Below are positions 25,090 through 34,934 of a stretch of DNA of 64,000 nt, one piece after another. Position numbers and translations under genes: made by a program. Each line of letters begins with the position of its first letter. The stretch's first letter is position 1. Below the pieces are notes generated by a model. It was not told the origin of the DNA and made no database searches. It saw only the letters and a list, made by a program, of their open reading frames with translations. Source of the stretch: an uncultured Alphaproteobacteria bacterium (GTDB lineage: Bacteria > Pseudomonadota > Alphaproteobacteria > Rhodobacterales > Rhodobacteraceae); NCBI GenBank assembly GCA_902580265.1, contig CACHJY010000002.1, forward strand, positions 1-64,000, written 5' to 3'.

Positions 25090-26295
25090 ATGCCTAATAT
25101 CTTAAATATATTAAAAAAAACAGTTTTTTCAAAAGAGCCTTTTGGCTTACTTATCTTACTCGCTATAGCAATGCCCATAGCGTTTTCGACTTGGGTCGCT
25201 TTGCTCAACAATTTTGTAATAGAGATATCTGGTTTTTCTGGCGTCGAAATAGGTTGGCTTCAAAGTGCCAGAGAAATCCCTGGTTTCCTTGCTGTCCTTG
25301 TGATTTTTTTATTGTTTTATATAAGCGAACAAAGGCTTGCCTACATTTCACTGGTTCTACTAGCATCAGCGGTAGCCGTTACTGCTCTTTTCCCAGAATT
25401 TAAAGGATTGATCATTACAACATTGGTTAGTTCAATTGGTTTTCATTACTATGAGACAGTCAATCAATCACTGCAATTGCAATGGCTTAAGAAAGAAACA
25501 GCTCCTTCATCAATAGGGTGGATTGTAGCGGCTGGTTCTGGTTCCGCTTTTTTTGTTTATATCGCTATAATTATTCTTTGGCTTAATCTTAATTTTAATT
25601 ATTTTTTCATCTACCTCTCTGCGGGTTTATTGTGCTTATTAATTGTTGTCTTCTGCTTTTTTTATTATCCACAATTTAAAATTGGCAAAAAGCAGCGGTT
25701 AGCTATTGTACTCAAGCGGAGATATTGGGTCTATTACACTCTGCAGTTTTTTTCGGGAGCCAGGCGACAAATATTCGTTGTTTTTGCGAGCTTTATGATG
25801 GTCGAAAAATATGGTTTTGATGTTCACCAAATCACACTTCTTCTTCTAACAAATTTTTTGATCAACATATTTATGGCACCCTTAATTGGGCGATTCATAG
25901 AAAAGTTTGGTGAAAGACTTTCATTAATTGTTGAGTACTTTGGGCTTATGGTTATTTTTCTCCTTTATGCAGGCCTCTATTATTTTGATTGGTCTTATGT
26001 TTTTGCCTCTATTCTATTTATAGCGGACCATATGTTTTTTGGGTTGGCTTTTGCGATGAAAACATATTTTCAAAAAATTGCGGATAGTGAGGATTTTGCT
26101 CCAACCGCAGCTGTGGCTTTTACAATAAACCATATATCTGCTGTATTCTTGCCAGTTATACTGGGCTATATTTGGATTCATAACAATAGCGCCGTGTTTT
26201 ATTTGGCTGCCATATTATCTTTTATTTCATTAATAGTGGCGGTATTGATACCGAGATTTCCATCTAAAGGAAATGAAAGTATTTTATGTGTTTAG
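25090..26295 (+). CDS. Major facilitator superfamily transporter
   Basis: Membrane protein of 401 residues with about twelve helices. It shows the MFS layout (IEISGFSGVEIGWLQSAREIPGF in helix 2/3, YYETVNQSLQLQWLKKE in the middle, and a second half beginning YWVYYTLQFFSGARRQIFV). It shares the ArsJ-like size but not its signature motif. Substrate unknown. Divergent from the PPOX gene by 2 bp, so its promoter must lie inside that gene. It overlaps the next, oppositely oriented gene by 4 bases. Confidence 0.8.
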   Translation: MPNILNILKKTVFSKEPFGLLILLAIAMPIAFSTWVALLNNFVIEISGFSGVEIGWLQSAREIPGFLAVLVIFLLFYISEQRLAYISLVLLASAVAVTALFPEFKGLIITTLVSSIGFHYYETVNQSLQLQWLKKETAPSSIGWIVAAGSGSAFFVYIAIIILWLNLNFNYFFIYLSAGLLCLLIVVFCFFYYPQFKIGKKQRLAIVLKRRYWVYYTLQFFSGARRQIFVVFASFMMVEKYGFDVHQITLLLLTNFLINIFMAPLIGRFIEKFGERLSLIVEYFGLMVIFLLYAGLYYFDWSYVFASILFIADHMFFGLAFAMKTYFQKIADSEDFAPTAAVAFTINHISAVFLPVILGYIWIHNNSAVFYLAAILSFISLIVAVLIPRFPSKGNESILCV

Positions 26296-26810
26296 GTGTT
26301 TTGTTGATGAAGGTCTAACCCGCTACCCATCTCATGCATTTCTTCATCTGGTTGTGGCGGTTCAGGGATTTGTACAATTTCAATCCAGCCGTTTAAAAAG
26401 TCAAACCGCAAACCAACTTCTTCCATACCGGTTCTAAGAACTACTTGTCCTAAACCGTTTGTGTTTCCAACAGCCCTATTTATAGCTTTACACATAATCT
26501 TGTGAAGAAACTCTCGTTCTAACTTTGCCTTAGGTTTAAAGCTTTTCTTTATTTCTAAATATTCAAGGTCTAAACACCGTACATTAAGAGTATTTTTTCC
26601 ATCTAAAAGGCTTATCGCTACTACAGGTTTAGTTTCACCAATTCGTGGAATTGCCCAAAAAGACTCAAATTCCCAATTGGGGCGTACAAGACTACTAATT
26701 TCGGCATTCATAGCAGTCGTTTGTGAAAAAACTGCTTTCAGCATTATGAAAAAAATTGTGAGATTAATAGAGACGATTTTTATATACAATGGATAACCTT
26801 TTTTGTGCAT
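26292..26810 (-). CDS. Hypothetical membrane-anchored or exported protein
   Basis: A 172-residue protein without a family I recognise. A hydrophobic N-terminal segment (about residues 9-30, YIKIVSINLTIFFIMLKAVF) could be a signal peptide or anchor. The remainder is soluble, with two Cys (RCLDLEY and MCKAINRAV) and a Pro/Glu-rich end. It lies 15 bp after hemY on the same strand and may be the last gene of the hemC-hemD-mic60-hemY unit. No function is proposed. Confidence 0.6.
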   Translation of the reverse strand: MHKKGYPLYIKIVSINLTIFFIMLKAVFSQTTAMNAEISSLVRPNWEFESFWAIPRIGETKPVVAISLLDGKNTLNVRCLDLEYLEIKKSFKPKAKLEREFLHKIMCKAINRAVGNTNGLGQVVLRTGMEEVGLRFDFLNGWIEIVQIPEPPQPDEEMHEMGSGLDLHQQNT

Positions 26811-26825
26811 TGAATCTATGTTTCC

Positions 26826-28259
26826 TCAAACTTTATTAACATCTATTTCAACTTTGTCTACTTGTATATCAGGACTATTGGCCTTCTCACCAATTATAAG
26901 GGGGAGTATCTCACTTTGATCATTTCTTCGTAGGTTTTGATAACTCTCTTCTCTCCATTCAAATGAAGAAAACTCTCCGCATTTTTTGCAAACGGGTTCC
27001 CATTCACTTTGAATGTCACAGTTAGAACAAATCCACGTTTTTGATCGTTTGGCTGTAACGGCTTTTGTGAGCCAAGCTTTTACAACAGCGTCTGATGATC
27101 CAACTCCTTTCTCAATGGCAGCCATTAGGGTATATACCTTCGCGTTTGCTTTATCGGTTTCTATTAAATCACTAATAGCCCGTCTTGCTTCAGGAAAATT
27201 TTCAGAAAGTATATTTAACTCAGCCTTTAAGGTTTTTGTCTCCGTATCAGTCTTTTTGACATTTAATATCTTTTTAAAACGCTCTACGCGATCATCGACG
27301 CTTTCATTATTTTCAATCTCGGCGAACTTTTTCGCTATATCTGGATGTGGATTGGCTTTCCATGCGCTCAACAATACTGCTTCTGCTTTCTTTTTTTGCC
27401 CTTCAAGCAACTCAAGCTCCGACAAAAAAATTGAGTTTGGAACGAGGCCAGCATATTTTTTTAAAGCTTGCCTGGACATCTTTAAAGCATCTAGCGTCTT
27501 TCCATCTGATCTAAGCTGCTTAGCTTTTTGATATAAAAGAACACTTTCTCCTTTGTTAAAAGTTTCTTTGTCTATTCTTTTAATCTTATTGATATTTTTA
27601 TAGCTCGCTATGGCTCCATCCCAATCACCCTCTGTGAGTTGGAGATTAAAAAACGTTTTATTAAATGACAGGTTCCGGGGTTTCAACTTTATTAGCCGCT
27701 CTGTCAGTTTGAGTGCTAGGCTGGTATTCCCTTCAGATAGTTTCATCTTTATAAGGCCAAATAATCCCATGCTTCGTGTCGTTTTTTCTTTAATTAATTC
27801 TTGAAAAATCTCTTCTTGTTTTACCAAGTTTCCTTTAGCCTTATATGAGCTAAGAGATAATATATTTGGCAAAGATCTTGACTTGAGATATTTCTTGCTT
27901 CGCTTAATTTCCGATAAAGCTTTTTCATGATCTCCCTCAAAGCTTGCAGTATATGCGCTAATTAGAATGCTTTGTCCTTTTCTTTCTGATCTTTTTTCAA
28001 AGAATCTTTTTAGAGCTGTATCATCTCCTCTCAAAAAACCAATGAAAGACCATAAAAACTTTAAGGCTATGTTTATCATTAAAGCAACAAACAGAAGCGC
28101 TAAGATAACTGCGGAAAAAGATATAAAACTTAACTGGTATTCTCTATCAAGAAAATCGATGGTCAGTGTTCCATCAGTGTCCTTTACAAAATTTAGAGCT
28201 ACAGCTATTGCTATGGCAATGCTGAAGAAAAATATCGCCTTTATAAACACCCAAATCAC
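26826..28259 (-). CDS. hemY: HemY-like TPR membrane protein with C-terminal zinc ribbon
   Basis: COG3898-type protein of 477 residues. Two transmembrane helices at about 3-20 and 42-66, then TPR-like helical repeats (for example KLKPRNLSFNKTFFNLQLTEGDWDGAIASY) through about residue 390, and a C-terminal zinc ribbon CSNCDIQSEWEPVCKKCGEF with four Cys. Such proteins are found next to hemC-hemD in alpha- and gammaproteobacteria and are called HemY, though an enzymatic role in haem synthesis has not been shown. It overlaps mic60 by 4 bases. Confidence 0.85.
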   Translation of the reverse strand: MIWVFIKAIFFFSIAIAIAVALNFVKDTDGTLTIDFLDREYQLSFISFSAVILALLFVALMINIALKFLWSFIGFLRGDDTALKRFFEKRSERKGQSILISAYTASFEGDHEKALSEIKRSKKYLKSRSLPNILSLSSYKAKGNLVKQEEIFQELIKEKTTRSMGLFGLIKMKLSEGNTSLALKLTERLIKLKPRNLSFNKTFFNLQLTEGDWDGAIASYKNINKIKRIDKETFNKGESVLLYQKAKQLRSDGKTLDALKMSRQALKKYAGLVPNSIFLSELELLEGQKKKAEAVLLSAWKANPHPDIAKKFAEIENNESVDDRVERFKKILNVKKTDTETKTLKAELNILSENFPEARRAISDLIETDKANAKVYTLMAAIEKGVGSSDAVVKAWLTKAVTAKRSKTWICSNCDIQSEWEPVCKKCGEFSSFEWREESYQNLRRNDQSEILPLIIGEKANSPDIQVDKVEIDVNKV

Positions 28260-29179
28260 TGATTTATCTGATCTTCCATTTCAATAAGTTTGTCCAACTT
28301 TCTAATCCAATCATTCATTAAAACTCTAGTCTCTGATGATAAATTACTTGTCTCAATTTTCGCATTTTCTAAATTTCCACTTTTTATTGCATCGTCAATT
28401 CTAGATAATATTGCGTCTGTGTGATCGCCCTCAATGGGCTCAGTAGATCTAGAGATAAACACAGTGTTGAAGTAACTCATTAGCCAGCCCTTCCAGTCAT
28501 TTTTCTCACTAGCGTTTATTTCATTTTTCAAAGCCCGATAAGAAATGTCCTTGAATTCCTCTATTAAAATTAAGAACTCACGACTTATTTCTAAGGACTG
28601 TTTTTTATCCATATTGTCATAAGAACTTCTTAAGACCTCTAACCTGTTTTTGTTCTTTTCAATAAGCTCTTGGTTCTGCGATATTTTTTTCTGCAATAAA
28701 TCTAAATCGCTTTTATATGTTAGCTTAAAATCTCTAAGCATATCTATTTGGTTTTTTGACAATCCCGCATCTGTATTTTCACTTTTATTTTCAGCCTCAC
28801 TTTTAGTCCTTTTCTTTATATCTTCAGATATAGCAGCACTTATTTTTGACTCTATATCTTTGGAATTATTTTTAACCAAATCGTTAACCTTATTTATTCT
28901 TTTAAGTAAAAGTTCTTTTTCTGATTTTAACTCTTCAATACCAGCACTAACAATTTTCTCTTTTTCCGAAAGAAATGTGTTTTTATTCAACTTAGAATTT
29001 AGCTCAGATTTTAAATCTTTAATTTCAACGAAAAAAATAAAATACAAAGCGCCAAAGGCTATAGCTATTAGTACTAAACTGACTACTGCCAACATGAGAG
29101 CATAGTTAAAGTGATAGTCCTTTGTAATAGGCTCATCACTATTTTTTTTTAAATTCTTCTTAGTATTCGATTCTGTCAC
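28256..29179 (-). CDS. mic60: Mitofilin/Mic60-like inner membrane protein
   Basis: 307 residues: a cytosolic Lys-rich N-terminus, one membrane helix at about 28-50, a long coiled coil (about 55-205, rich in Lys, Glu and Leu), and a C-terminal helical domain that includes WKGWLMSYFNTVFISR and ENAKIETSNLS...VLMNDWIRKLDKL. This is the layout of alphaproteobacterial Mic60, the relative of the mitochondrial cristae-shaping protein. The location between hemD and hemY is the usual one. It starts 23 bp after hemD. Confidence 0.85.
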   Translation of the reverse strand: MTESNTKKNLKKNSDEPITKDYHFNYALMLAVVSLVLIAIAFGALYFIFFVEIKDLKSELNSKLNKNTFLSEKEKIVSAGIEELKSEKELLLKRINKVNDLVKNNSKDIESKISAAISEDIKKRTKSEAENKSENTDAGLSKNQIDMLRDFKLTYKSDLDLLQKKISQNQELIEKNKNRLEVLRSSYDNMDKKQSLEISREFLILIEEFKDISYRALKNEINASEKNDWKGWLMSYFNTVFISRSTEPIEGDHTDAILSRIDDAIKSGNLENAKIETSNLSSETRVLMNDWIRKLDKLIEMEDQINQ

Positions 29180-29202
29180 TTTTAAGCTTTTAAATTTTAG
29201 TC

Positions 29203-29922
29203 TTAATAACGTGCATACTCTTTAACAATCATATTAACCATATCAGAGATCATAGGCTCTTGAATTGTCTTACATCTAATATCGTTATCTAAAGCTGATC
29301 TTAATCTATTTTCAATTTTTTTGCTAAAACAGAAAAATATTTTATCTAGATTTTGGCTTGAGGCTCCCTTAATCAAACTATCTACCGATTTTTCCGAGAA
29401 AAGCGCGATACCTTCTAAATGTTTTCTGGCTAAGACATTGTCTAATTCTTTCTGTTGAATAGGTCTTTTCTGTTTATAAACCACGTGCTCTTCACAATCA
29501 AAACTGAGCTTCAAAAGTTCTGCCTTTAAGTCATAGGATATTTCATCACCTCTTAGATAAAATATAAGTGGTCTCTTGTTTCTATAGAAAGCTTTCAAGC
29601 TATTAAGCAACTGTTTGACATCGGAGAAAATGAATTTCTTATTTATTCCTATTTTCTTTAAAAATTCATCGCATCTTTGCCCAACAGCAAATACAGGTGT
29701 TTGAAAATTTATCGGTTTCAAATTCAATTTTTCTAAAGCATAAACGGATGTGAAAACTAAAACATCCGCGTCTTTTAGGTTTACATTTGTTTTTAAAAAC
29801 TCTATTTCCAGAAGAGGGAAAATCAAGACCCTTCCATTGAATTTTTCCTTTTCTAACATTTCCTTGAATCGGGAGCTGTCTTTAGTGGTCCGCGTTAAAA
29901 GAATTTCTTTACTGGAAGAAAT
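29203..29922 (-). CDS. hemD: Uroporphyrinogen-III synthase, probable ATT start
   Basis: HemD of about 240 residues, closing hydroxymethylbilane into uroporphyrinogen III with inversion of ring D. Conserved parts are weak as usual for the family: ILLTRTTKDSSRF at the N-terminus, VFTSVYALEKL, FAVGQRCDEFL, FYLRGDEISYDL and IALFSEKSVDSLI. The first ATG in frame (29859) would remove the ILLTR segment. A frame without stop begins at 29934; its only plausible start is ATT at 29922, preceded by a perfect AGGAGG at 29928-29933 with 5-base spacing. This would overlap the end of hemC by 14 bases. Confidence 0.85.
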   Translation of the reverse strand: MSSSKEILLTRTTKDSSRFKEMLEKEKFNGRVLIFPLLEIEFLKTNVNLKDADVLVFTSVYALEKLNLKPINFQTPVFAVGQRCDEFLKKIGINKKFIFSDVKQLLNSLKAFYRNKRPLIFYLRGDEISYDLKAELLKLSFDCEEHVVYKQKRPIQQKELDNVLARKHLEGIALFSEKSVDSLIKGASSQNLDKIFFCFSKKIENRLRSALDNDIRCKTIQEPMISDMVNMIVKEYARY

Positions 29923-30835
29923 TTTTTCCTCCTCTTAACTTTATCTCTCTTCCCGCCTCGCGCCCAATTTCTACCGCCATAGCCCAGTCCCCTTGCCAAA
30001 CGTCATATATCTTTACTTCGCCATTCGCACTAATTATTTCTCCCATGAATTTAAATTCCTCATTATTTTTTTGTGCCAAACCACCTATGGGCGTCCTACA
30101 GGATCCGTCTAACTCCCGCAAAAATGCTCTTTCCGCCTCCACTCTTTTCTTTGATATACTATCATTGAGTGGCGCCAAAAATTCTTCGATTTTTTCGCTG
30201 TGCAAATGTTCAATTCCAACAGCTCCCTGAGCCACAGCTGGCAACATTTCGTTTGTTGATATAGGATTAATTAGCTCCTGTAAGCCCAGTCTGTTTAAAC
30301 CTGCAATGGCTAAAAAAGTTGCAACAGCCACATTGTTATCTAGCTTTTCAAGTCTTTTTTGAACATTGCCTCTAAACTCAACCACCTTTAAATCTTTTCG
30401 TTTATTTAGTAACTGTGCCTTTCTTCGAAGAGAAGATGTTCCCACAATAGAACCCATAGGCAACTCTGCAATGGAGGAGTATTTTCTGGATATGAAAGAA
30501 TCTCTAACATCTTCGCGCTTTAAGATAGTTGAGATAACCAGTTTTTCTGGGAGCTCTGTTTCAACATCTTTCATAGAGTGAACAGCTATGTCTATTCGCT
30601 TGTCGATAAGGGCTTGTTGAATTTCCTTCGTAAACAGACCCTTTCCCCCGATTTTTGAAAGTGACGTATTCAAAAACTTGTCACCACTCGTTTTTATGAT
30701 CTCTACCTTTACTTGTTCAGGATCTATTTGGTTAAATGATAATAATTTATTTCTTACCTCATTAGCTTGTGCTAATGCCAGAGGAGAACCTCTTGTGCCA
30801 ATAATTAATTTTTCTAGATAACTACCTGTACCCAT
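29909..30835 (-). CDS. hemC: Hydroxymethylbilane synthase
   Basis: Porphobilinogen deaminase of 308 residues, which builds the linear tetrapyrrole. Motifs: IIGTRGSPLALAQANEVR at the N-terminus, GKGLFTKEIQQALID, DIAVHSMKDVE, GTSSLRRKAQLL and the cofactor-binding Cys in ELDGSCRTPIGGLAQ (about residue 242). Its last bases carry the Shine-Dalgarno (AGGAGG) for hemD. It is divergent from tsaD with 48 bp between them. Confidence 0.94.
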   Translation of the reverse strand: MGTGSYLEKLIIGTRGSPLALAQANEVRNKLLSFNQIDPEQVKVEIIKTSGDKFLNTSLSKIGGKGLFTKEIQQALIDKRIDIAVHSMKDVETELPEKLVISTILKREDVRDSFISRKYSSIAELPMGSIVGTSSLRRKAQLLNKRKDLKVVEFRGNVQKRLEKLDNNVAVATFLAIAGLNRLGLQELINPISTNEMLPAVAQGAVGIEHLHSEKIEEFLAPLNDSISKKRVEAERAFLRELDGSCRTPIGGLAQKNNEEFKFMGEIISANGEVKIYDVWQGDWAMAVEIGREAGREIKLRGGKNFFQ

Positions 30836-30883
30836 TTTCCGATTTTCTAATTAATAATTTTTCAATTAATGTAATATATAACT

Positions 30884-31993
30884 ATGCACAAGTCTATCAT
30901 AGCACTAGGAATCGAGAGTAGTTGCGATGAAACATCAATAGGTGTTATCAAAGTAGCTCGTAAAAATAACATATTAGTTTCAGAAAAACTGGGGCTTGTT
31001 ACAGAATCTCAAGAAAAACTCCATAAGGATTACGGTGGTGTAGTACCAGAAATTGCCGCGCGTGCCCATTCAGAAAGGGTGGATAGATGCTTTAAAAAAG
31101 TTCTTAAAGAAAATAACATTAAACTAAATAATATCGATATTATCTGTGTGACAAAGGGACCAGGATTAATTGGAGGTCTTATCTCCGGTATAAATTTTGC
31201 TAAGGGATTGGCTTTTTCTACTGGGAAGCCATTAATCGGTGTTAATCACCTTGTTGGGCATGCGCTTACACCTCAAATGTCAGATGCTCTAAGCTATCCT
31301 TATCTACTTCTTTTGGCTTCAGGTGGTCATTGCCAATACTTAGCCGTTTTGGGAGCGAATGAAATAAAGAGGCTTGGAACGACCATAGATGACGCGCCAG
31401 GTGAGGTTTTTGATAAAGTAGCAAAAATGTTGAGCCTCCCTATATTTTCGGGATCGGAGGTCGAAAAATATGCAAAGAAAGGAGATAACAATAGGTTTTC
31501 ATTTCCTTTGCCCCTAATCAATAAAAATAATTGTGACCTTTCGTTTTCTGGCCTTAAATCTTCCGTGAGAAGACAAGTAGATTATCTAATTGAAAAACAG
31601 TCTGGCCTATATGATTGTGATCAAAGAGATATCTGCGCATCATTTCAAAAATCTATAAAACTAATTTTTGAGCAGAAAACAAAAAAAGCTATAGAGCTAT
31701 TCAAAAAAGTTTCTTCAGAAAAAAGTCCATCCTTTTCCTTAGCTGGTGGTGTTGCAGCAAATAAAGAAATAAGAAATTCACTCAGAGAGCTGTGTGATGA
31801 TCTCGATGTTCGTTTCTCTGCACCACCCCTGGATCTGTGTACAGACAACGGCTTAATGATTGCGTATGCGGGAACGCAAATGTATCTAGGAGGTCAACAA
31901 GATGATATGGACTTATCCCCACGACCACGATGGCCTATAGACATAGATAATGATCAGTCACTTGGATTTGGAAAGCGGGGACGGAAGGTTTGA
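30884..31993 (+). CDS. tsaD: tRNA threonylcarbamoyladenosine transferase TsaD
   Basis: Universal t6A-forming enzyme, 369 residues. GIESSCDETSIGV near the start, the metal-binding His pair in NHLVGHAL (about residue 121), LLLASGGHCQY, the FDKVAKMLSLPIFSG segment, DLSFSGLKSSVRR and LCTDNGLMIAYAG at the end. It transfers threonylcarbamoyl to A37 of ANN-decoding tRNAs with TsaB and TsaE, which are not in the window. Convergent with ahcY, 1 bp apart. Confidence 0.95.
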   Translation: MHKSIIALGIESSCDETSIGVIKVARKNNILVSEKLGLVTESQEKLHKDYGGVVPEIAARAHSERVDRCFKKVLKENNIKLNNIDIICVTKGPGLIGGLISGINFAKGLAFSTGKPLIGVNHLVGHALTPQMSDALSYPYLLLLASGGHCQYLAVLGANEIKRLGTTIDDAPGEVFDKVAKMLSLPIFSGSEVEKYAKKGDNNRFSFPLPLINKNNCDLSFSGLKSSVRRQVDYLIEKQSGLYDCDQRDICASFQKSIKLIFEQKTKKAIELFKKVSSEKSPSFSLAGGVAANKEIRNSLRELCDDLDVRFSAPPLDLCTDNGLMIAYAGTQMYLGGQQDDMDLSPRPRWPIDIDNDQSLGFGKRGRKV

Positions 31994-31994
31994 A

Positions 31995-33389
31995 TTAATA
32001 GCGATAGCTATCGCTTTTAAATGGTCCTACTTGATTTACACCAATATAATCAGCTTGGTCTTTCTCCAATTTTGTAAGTTTGACTCCTATTTTCTCCAAG
32101 TGCAACCTAGCAACTTTTTCATCCAGATGTTTTGGGAGGGTATATACGCTATTGGAATAGTTCTTCCCATTTTTCCAGAGCTCAATCTGAGCAAGGACTT
32201 GATTACTAAAACTTGCTGACATTACAAAAGAAGGATGACCCGTTGCATTCCCAAGGTTAAGTAATCTTCCTTCGGACAATAAAATTATATTTCTACCGGA
32301 AGCCATTTCTACCATATCAACCTGGTCCTTTATTTTAGTCCATTTTTGATTTTTAAGAGCTGCTACTTCGATTTCATTATCAAAATGACCTATATTACCA
32401 ACAATAGCCATATTTTTCATATTCCTCATATGGTCTAGTTTGATAACATCTTTGTTTCCCGTAGCTGTAATAAACACATCTGCTGTTTCAACAGTGTCTT
32501 CTAACGTTACTACTTCGAAACCATCCATAGCAGCTTGCAATGCACATATCGGATCTACTTCTGTAACCTTCACGCGGGCTCCGGCTCCCCGCAATGAAGC
32601 TGCTGAACCTTTTCCAACATCACCGTAGCCACACACTACCGCTACTTTACCTGCCATCATTGTATCCGTCGCTCTTCTTATTCCGTCTACTAACGACTCT
32701 TTACACCCATATTTGTTATCGAATTTGGACTTTGTAACACTATCGTTTACGTTTATTGCTGGAAACGGTAGCTTACCTTCACGCTCTAGTTGATACAGTC
32801 GGTTTACACCTGTGGTGGTCTCCTCTGAAACACCGAGAATTGACTCCTTTTGTTTAGTAAACCAACCCTTGCTTTGCAGTAATCTTTTTTTGATTTGTTT
32901 AAAAAGAGATTCCTCTTCCTCTGAGGATGGGTTTTCTAGAAAATCCGTGTCACCGCTCTCTGCCCTAGACCCCAAAAGGATGTACATTGTTGCGTCACCG
33001 CCATCATCAAGAATTAGATTGGCAGTTTCTTCTTTAAAAAGAAAAATTTTATCAGCATACTCCCAGTATTCATCGAGAGTTTCTCCCTTATATGCAAAAA
33101 CTGGTACACCACTTTCCGCTATGGCTGCTGCGGCATGATCTTGAGTGGAAAAAATATTGCAACTAGCCCAACGAACGTCTGCACCTAAATCAACCAGCGT
33201 CTCAATTAAAACAGCAGTCTGAATTGTCATATGAAGGCTTCCGGCGATTCTTGCTCCTTTTAGAGGCTTTTTCCCTTCAAATTCTTTTCTAATAGCCATT
33301 AATCCTGGCATTTCTATTTCAGCAATAGCAATCTCTTTTCTTCCAAAAGAGGCTAAGCTCATATCCTTCACAATATAATCTTTACTCAT
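31995..33389 (-). CDS. ahcY: Adenosylhomocysteinase
   Basis: S-adenosylhomocysteine hydrolase of 464 residues, NAD-dependent, recycling SAH to adenosine and homocysteine. Landmarks: [56 protein letters not shown], the NAD site [21 protein letters not shown] and the C-terminal [20 protein letters not shown]...[17 protein letters not shown]. The roughly 40-residue insert typical of alphaproteobacteria is present (about 140-185). The ATG at 33389 matches the family start. The 63 bp to the divergent HD gene are too short for a SAH riboswitch. Confidence 0.95.
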   Translation of the reverse strand: MSKDYIVKDMSLASFGRKEIAIAEIEMPGLMAIRKEFEGKKPLKGARIAGSLHMTIQTAVLIETLVDLGADVRWASCNIFSTQDHAAAAIAESGVPVFAYKGETLDEYWEYADKIFLFKEETANLILDDGGDATMYILLGSRAESGDTDFLENPSSEEEESLFKQIKKRLLQSKGWFTKQKESILGVSEETTTGVNRLYQLEREGKLPFPAINVNDSVTKSKFDNKYGCKESLVDGIRRATDTMMAGKVAVVCGYGDVGKGSAASLRGAGARVKVTEVDPICALQAAMDGFEVVTLEDTVETADVFITATGNKDVIKLDHMRNMKNMAIVGNIGHFDNEIEVAALKNQKWTKIKDQVDMVEMASGRNIILLSEGRLLNLGNATGHPSFVMSASFSNQVLAQIELWKNGKNYSNSVYTLPKHLDEKVARLHLEKIGVKLTKLEKDQADYIGVNQVGPFKSDSYRY

Positions 33390-33452
33390 TTTATTTTCCT
33401 TACAAAAACCTATATAACTAATAGAAGTAATAATAATTTTTGCAACTTCAAA

Positions 33453-34040
33453 ATGAAAACAAAAAGGGCATGGCAAAGAATGCTTTCAGGTAGAAGGCTT
33501 GAAATATTAAATCCAAGTCCTCTCGATATTGAAATAGAAGATATAGCCCATGGATTGTCATTTTTGGCCAGATGGAATGGGCAAACTATCGGCAAATATC
33601 CTTTTTCAGTAGCTCAACACAGTCTTTTGGTTGAAAGTATTTTCTCAATAAAATTCCCAAATATGGGTAATCAATCAAAATTATTTGCTCTACTTCACGA
33701 CTCGGCCGAATATGTAATAAGCGACATGATTTCTCCGTTAAAATCTCACCTGGGTATCACTTATGAGGAATTAGATGAGAAGTTAACAAAGGCAATTTGT
33801 ATAAGGTTCAACATCCCCACGAATAAAATAAAAATAATTAAAAAACGCGTCAAGATAGCAGACAAAAAAGCTGCTTGGTTGGAAGCTACAGAGTTAGCAG
33901 GGTTTTCCAAGCAAGAGGCCGACAGCATATTCGGAAAACAAGAAGCCGTTAACGGTTTGGAAAACAATTTATTGCCAGAGCCGCCTTTTTTTGTGAGAAA
34001 AAAGTTTGTTAATAGGTTTAATGAATTATATAACAGCTGA
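33453..34040 (+). CDS. HD-domain phosphohydrolase (YfbR-like)
   Basis: 195-residue HD-domain protein. The metal-binding residues are His in [11 protein letters not shown], the HD pair in [14 protein letters not shown] and a later Asp in [13 protein letters not shown]. The opening [31 protein letters not shown] is typical of bacterial YfbR/COG1896 relatives, which dephosphorylate deoxynucleotides; the substrate of this one is not established. Divergent from ahcY and followed after 17 bp by the thioredoxin gene. Confidence 0.82.
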   Translation: MKTKRAWQRMLSGRRLEILNPSPLDIEIEDIAHGLSFLARWNGQTIGKYPFSVAQHSLLVESIFSIKFPNMGNQSKLFALLHDSAEYVISDMISPLKSHLGITYEELDEKLTKAICIRFNIPTNKIKIIKKRVKIADKKAAWLEATELAGFSKQEADSIFGKQEAVNGLENNLLPEPPFFVRKKFVNRFNELYNS

Positions 34041-34057
34041 GGGGAAAGGATTTTTTT

Positions 34058-34927
34058 ATGACAACCGAATCCATAAAGAGTGTAGGTGAGAGTACATTTG
34101 TCACCGATGTAATTGAGAAATCCAAAGAAAAGATAATAATCGTTGACTTTTGGGCACCATGGTGCGGGCCATGCAAGGCCTTGACACCCATTCTGGAAGC
34201 TCAGGCGATGAAAAAGAAAGAGCATCTGGAAGTAGTCAAAATAAATATAGACGAAAATCAAGGTATCGCTTCTCAGCTTAGAATACAGTCAATCCCAGCA
34301 GTGTTCGCTTTTTCAGACGGAAAACCAGTTGATGGTTTTATGGGAGCCAAAACTGAGCCCGATGTGGAACAATTTTTTGAGGCACTGATAAAGAAATTTT
34401 CAAAAAATAGCTCAAATGTATCGGAAGAGATTGAAAACCTATTATTAGAGGAAAGATTCGAAGAGGCAAATTCAGTTTCTAGAAAATTGATCTCATCCAA
34501 CCCATCACCGGAAAACTATTCTTTATTAATCCGTTCAATCATTGGATTAGGCGACTTTGATGAAGTTGGGCAAGTAATAAAGACTTTGCCACCGGATATA
34601 CTTAAAGATAATGCGGTTAAAGGTGCTATTTCATCCTACGAGCTTTTAAAAAATAATGAGGTCGAAGATAGCAAGAAAGATATTCTGGATAAAGTTAAAG
34701 AGAACCCCGCTGACCTCAGCTCAAAGATGAACTACTCTAAAATACTTTTCCAAGAAAATAATTTTTCTGAGTGTATAGATGTTCTTTTAGAAATATATAA
34801 GAAAGACAAACAATGGAATGAGGGTTATGCAAAGAAACAGTTGCTATTAATTTTTGATCATCTTGGTAGCGAAAATGAGTTATCCAAAAAAGGGCGAAGA
34901 GCTCTTACTTCCTTAATTTTTGTTTGA
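34058..34927 (+). CDS. Thioredoxin-TPR co-chaperone (CnoX/YbbN-like)
   Basis: 289 residues: an N-terminal thioredoxin domain (about 1-110) with the intact active site WAPWCGPCKAL, cis-Pro loop SIPAVFAF, then a tetratricopeptide-like helical region to the end. YbbN/CnoX proteins hold unfolded or oxidised proteins and pass them to GroEL or DnaK. Here the CxxC is complete, unlike E. coli YbbN. It is followed by the Lon-N gene after 7 bases. Confidence 0.88.
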   Translation: MTTESIKSVGESTFVTDVIEKSKEKIIIVDFWAPWCGPCKALTPILEAQAMKKKEHLEVVKINIDENQGIASQLRIQSIPAVFAFSDGKPVDGFMGAKTEPDVEQFFEALIKKFSKNSSNVSEEIENLLLEERFEEANSVSRKLISSNPSPENYSLLIRSIIGLGDFDEVGQVIKTLPPDILKDNAVKGAISSYELLKNNEVEDSKKDILDKVKENPADLSSKMNYSKILFQENNFSECIDVLLEIYKKDKQWNEGYAKKQLLLIFDHLGSENELSKKGRRALTSLIFV

Positions 34928-34934
34928 GAACCGT

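Noticed and set aside
27013..27531. 172-codon plus-strand frame
   Set aside because: Antisense to hemY; Ser/Phe-rich composition as expected for the complement of Lys/Glu-rich helices.
28650..29105. 151-codon plus-strand frame
   Set aside because: Antisense to the Mic60 coiled coil; extreme Ser/Phe content marks it as a shadow.
33390..33452. SAH riboswitch before ahcY
   Set aside because: The 63 bp spacer is too short and lacks a pairing pattern.
34058..34261. 166-codon minus-strand frame crossing the HD and thioredoxin genes
   Set aside because: Antisense to the intact CxxC thioredoxin domain.
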